Of a stretch of 64,000 nt of DNA, positions 63,687 through 64,000 are shown one piece after another; the stretch's first letter is position 1; every line of letters starts with the position of its first letter. The notes beneath the pieces were generated by a model. That model had not been told where the DNA came from. It saw nothing but the letters and a program-made list of their open reading frames with translations, and did not search any database. The DNA comes from Eretmocerus hayati (taxonomy: Eukaryota > Arthropoda > Insecta > Hymenoptera > Aphelinidae), in the NCBI GenBank assembly GCA_029851415.1, contig CM056741.1, forward strand, positions 175,877,021-175,941,020. Direction: 5' to 3'. The translations under genes were made by a program, and so were the position numbers.

Positions 63687-64000
63687 CTGAAATATCATTG
63701 AATATTGAGATGGTAATCTACTCGTTTGCACCGAGACAAAAATAATAAACACTTTGAATTTTAATAACCCCTACCAACGCGGGTTACAGTGTATCAAATA
63801 AAATTCGTCATGAATTTCATGTATAGTTGAATGAAAAAATCTCAAGAAGTTCTGGAAAGTATTATTGACTATCCGAGTTCTAAATCCCTGAGGAATTCAA
63901 TCAAAGTCTTATCCTCAGCCCTCGCGAGACGAATAGTAAAACTTTTGAAATGGATGTTTCCATCTCTTTATTAGCCACCCATGTTCGACTGAATAACATA
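63687..64000. other. intron of the kleisin gene at the window edge
   Basis: The exon acceptor at 63687-63688 in phase 0 requires a further upstream exon. I see none before 64000. The conserved kleisin N-terminus is expected to the right of the window. Confidence 0.5.

Overview
This window looks like nuclear DNA of an arthropod, most likely an insect. It is AT-rich, its genes are split by GT-AG introns, its intergenic and intronic DNA is full of short inverted-repeat transposons, and its two recognisable genes are animal families. Hymenoptera is my guess, but the sequence does not prove the order. The longest single open frame is only 254 codons. The genes were recovered by joining small exons on the minus strand, with every junction checked for splice consensus and codon phase.

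Three minus-strand genes are supported. (1) At 233-619 lies the first coding exon of an unrecognised gene with a strongly acidic N-terminus; the rest runs off the left edge. (2) From 45155 down to 6599 lies a complete forkhead transcription factor, best matched to FoxL2. It has nine coding exons and 611 residues, its forkhead domain is split by an intron, and one intron is 29.3 kb. (3) From 63686 down to 61396 lie the last six exons (462 residues) of an alpha-kleisin of the Rad21/Rec8 cohesin family. It is more probably the meiotic Rec8 type; the N-terminus lies beyond the right edge.

The rest is mostly repeats. They include a 1.25-kb TIR element (1440-2688); a nested inverted-repeat insertion with 13-bp flanking direct repeats (8432-8982) and a short relative near 55.1 kb; small MITEs at 13.5, 14.3, 14.7, 20.2, 22.5 and 26.4 kb; a 773-bp nearly perfect palindrome (17465-18237); three TIR elements sharing the end AGGTRAGTGTRY (24.2, 26.7 and 39.0 kb), two of which carry long G runs; a 10-bp-period tandem array that switches strand (31.5-32.1 kb); a tRNA-like SINE head (37.9 kb); a 0.7-kb foldback (45.7 kb); an inverted repeat of almost 3 kb (56607-59578); and a foldback inside a kleisin intron (63.0 kb). 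Several of these share one layout, with each arm of the palindrome itself an inverted repeat.

The forkhead factor and the kleisin are neighbours on one strand but have no evident functional link. No CRISPR array, operon, rRNA or intact tRNA was seen. The most unusual structures are the long hairpins, which could feed small-RNA pathways if transcribed.
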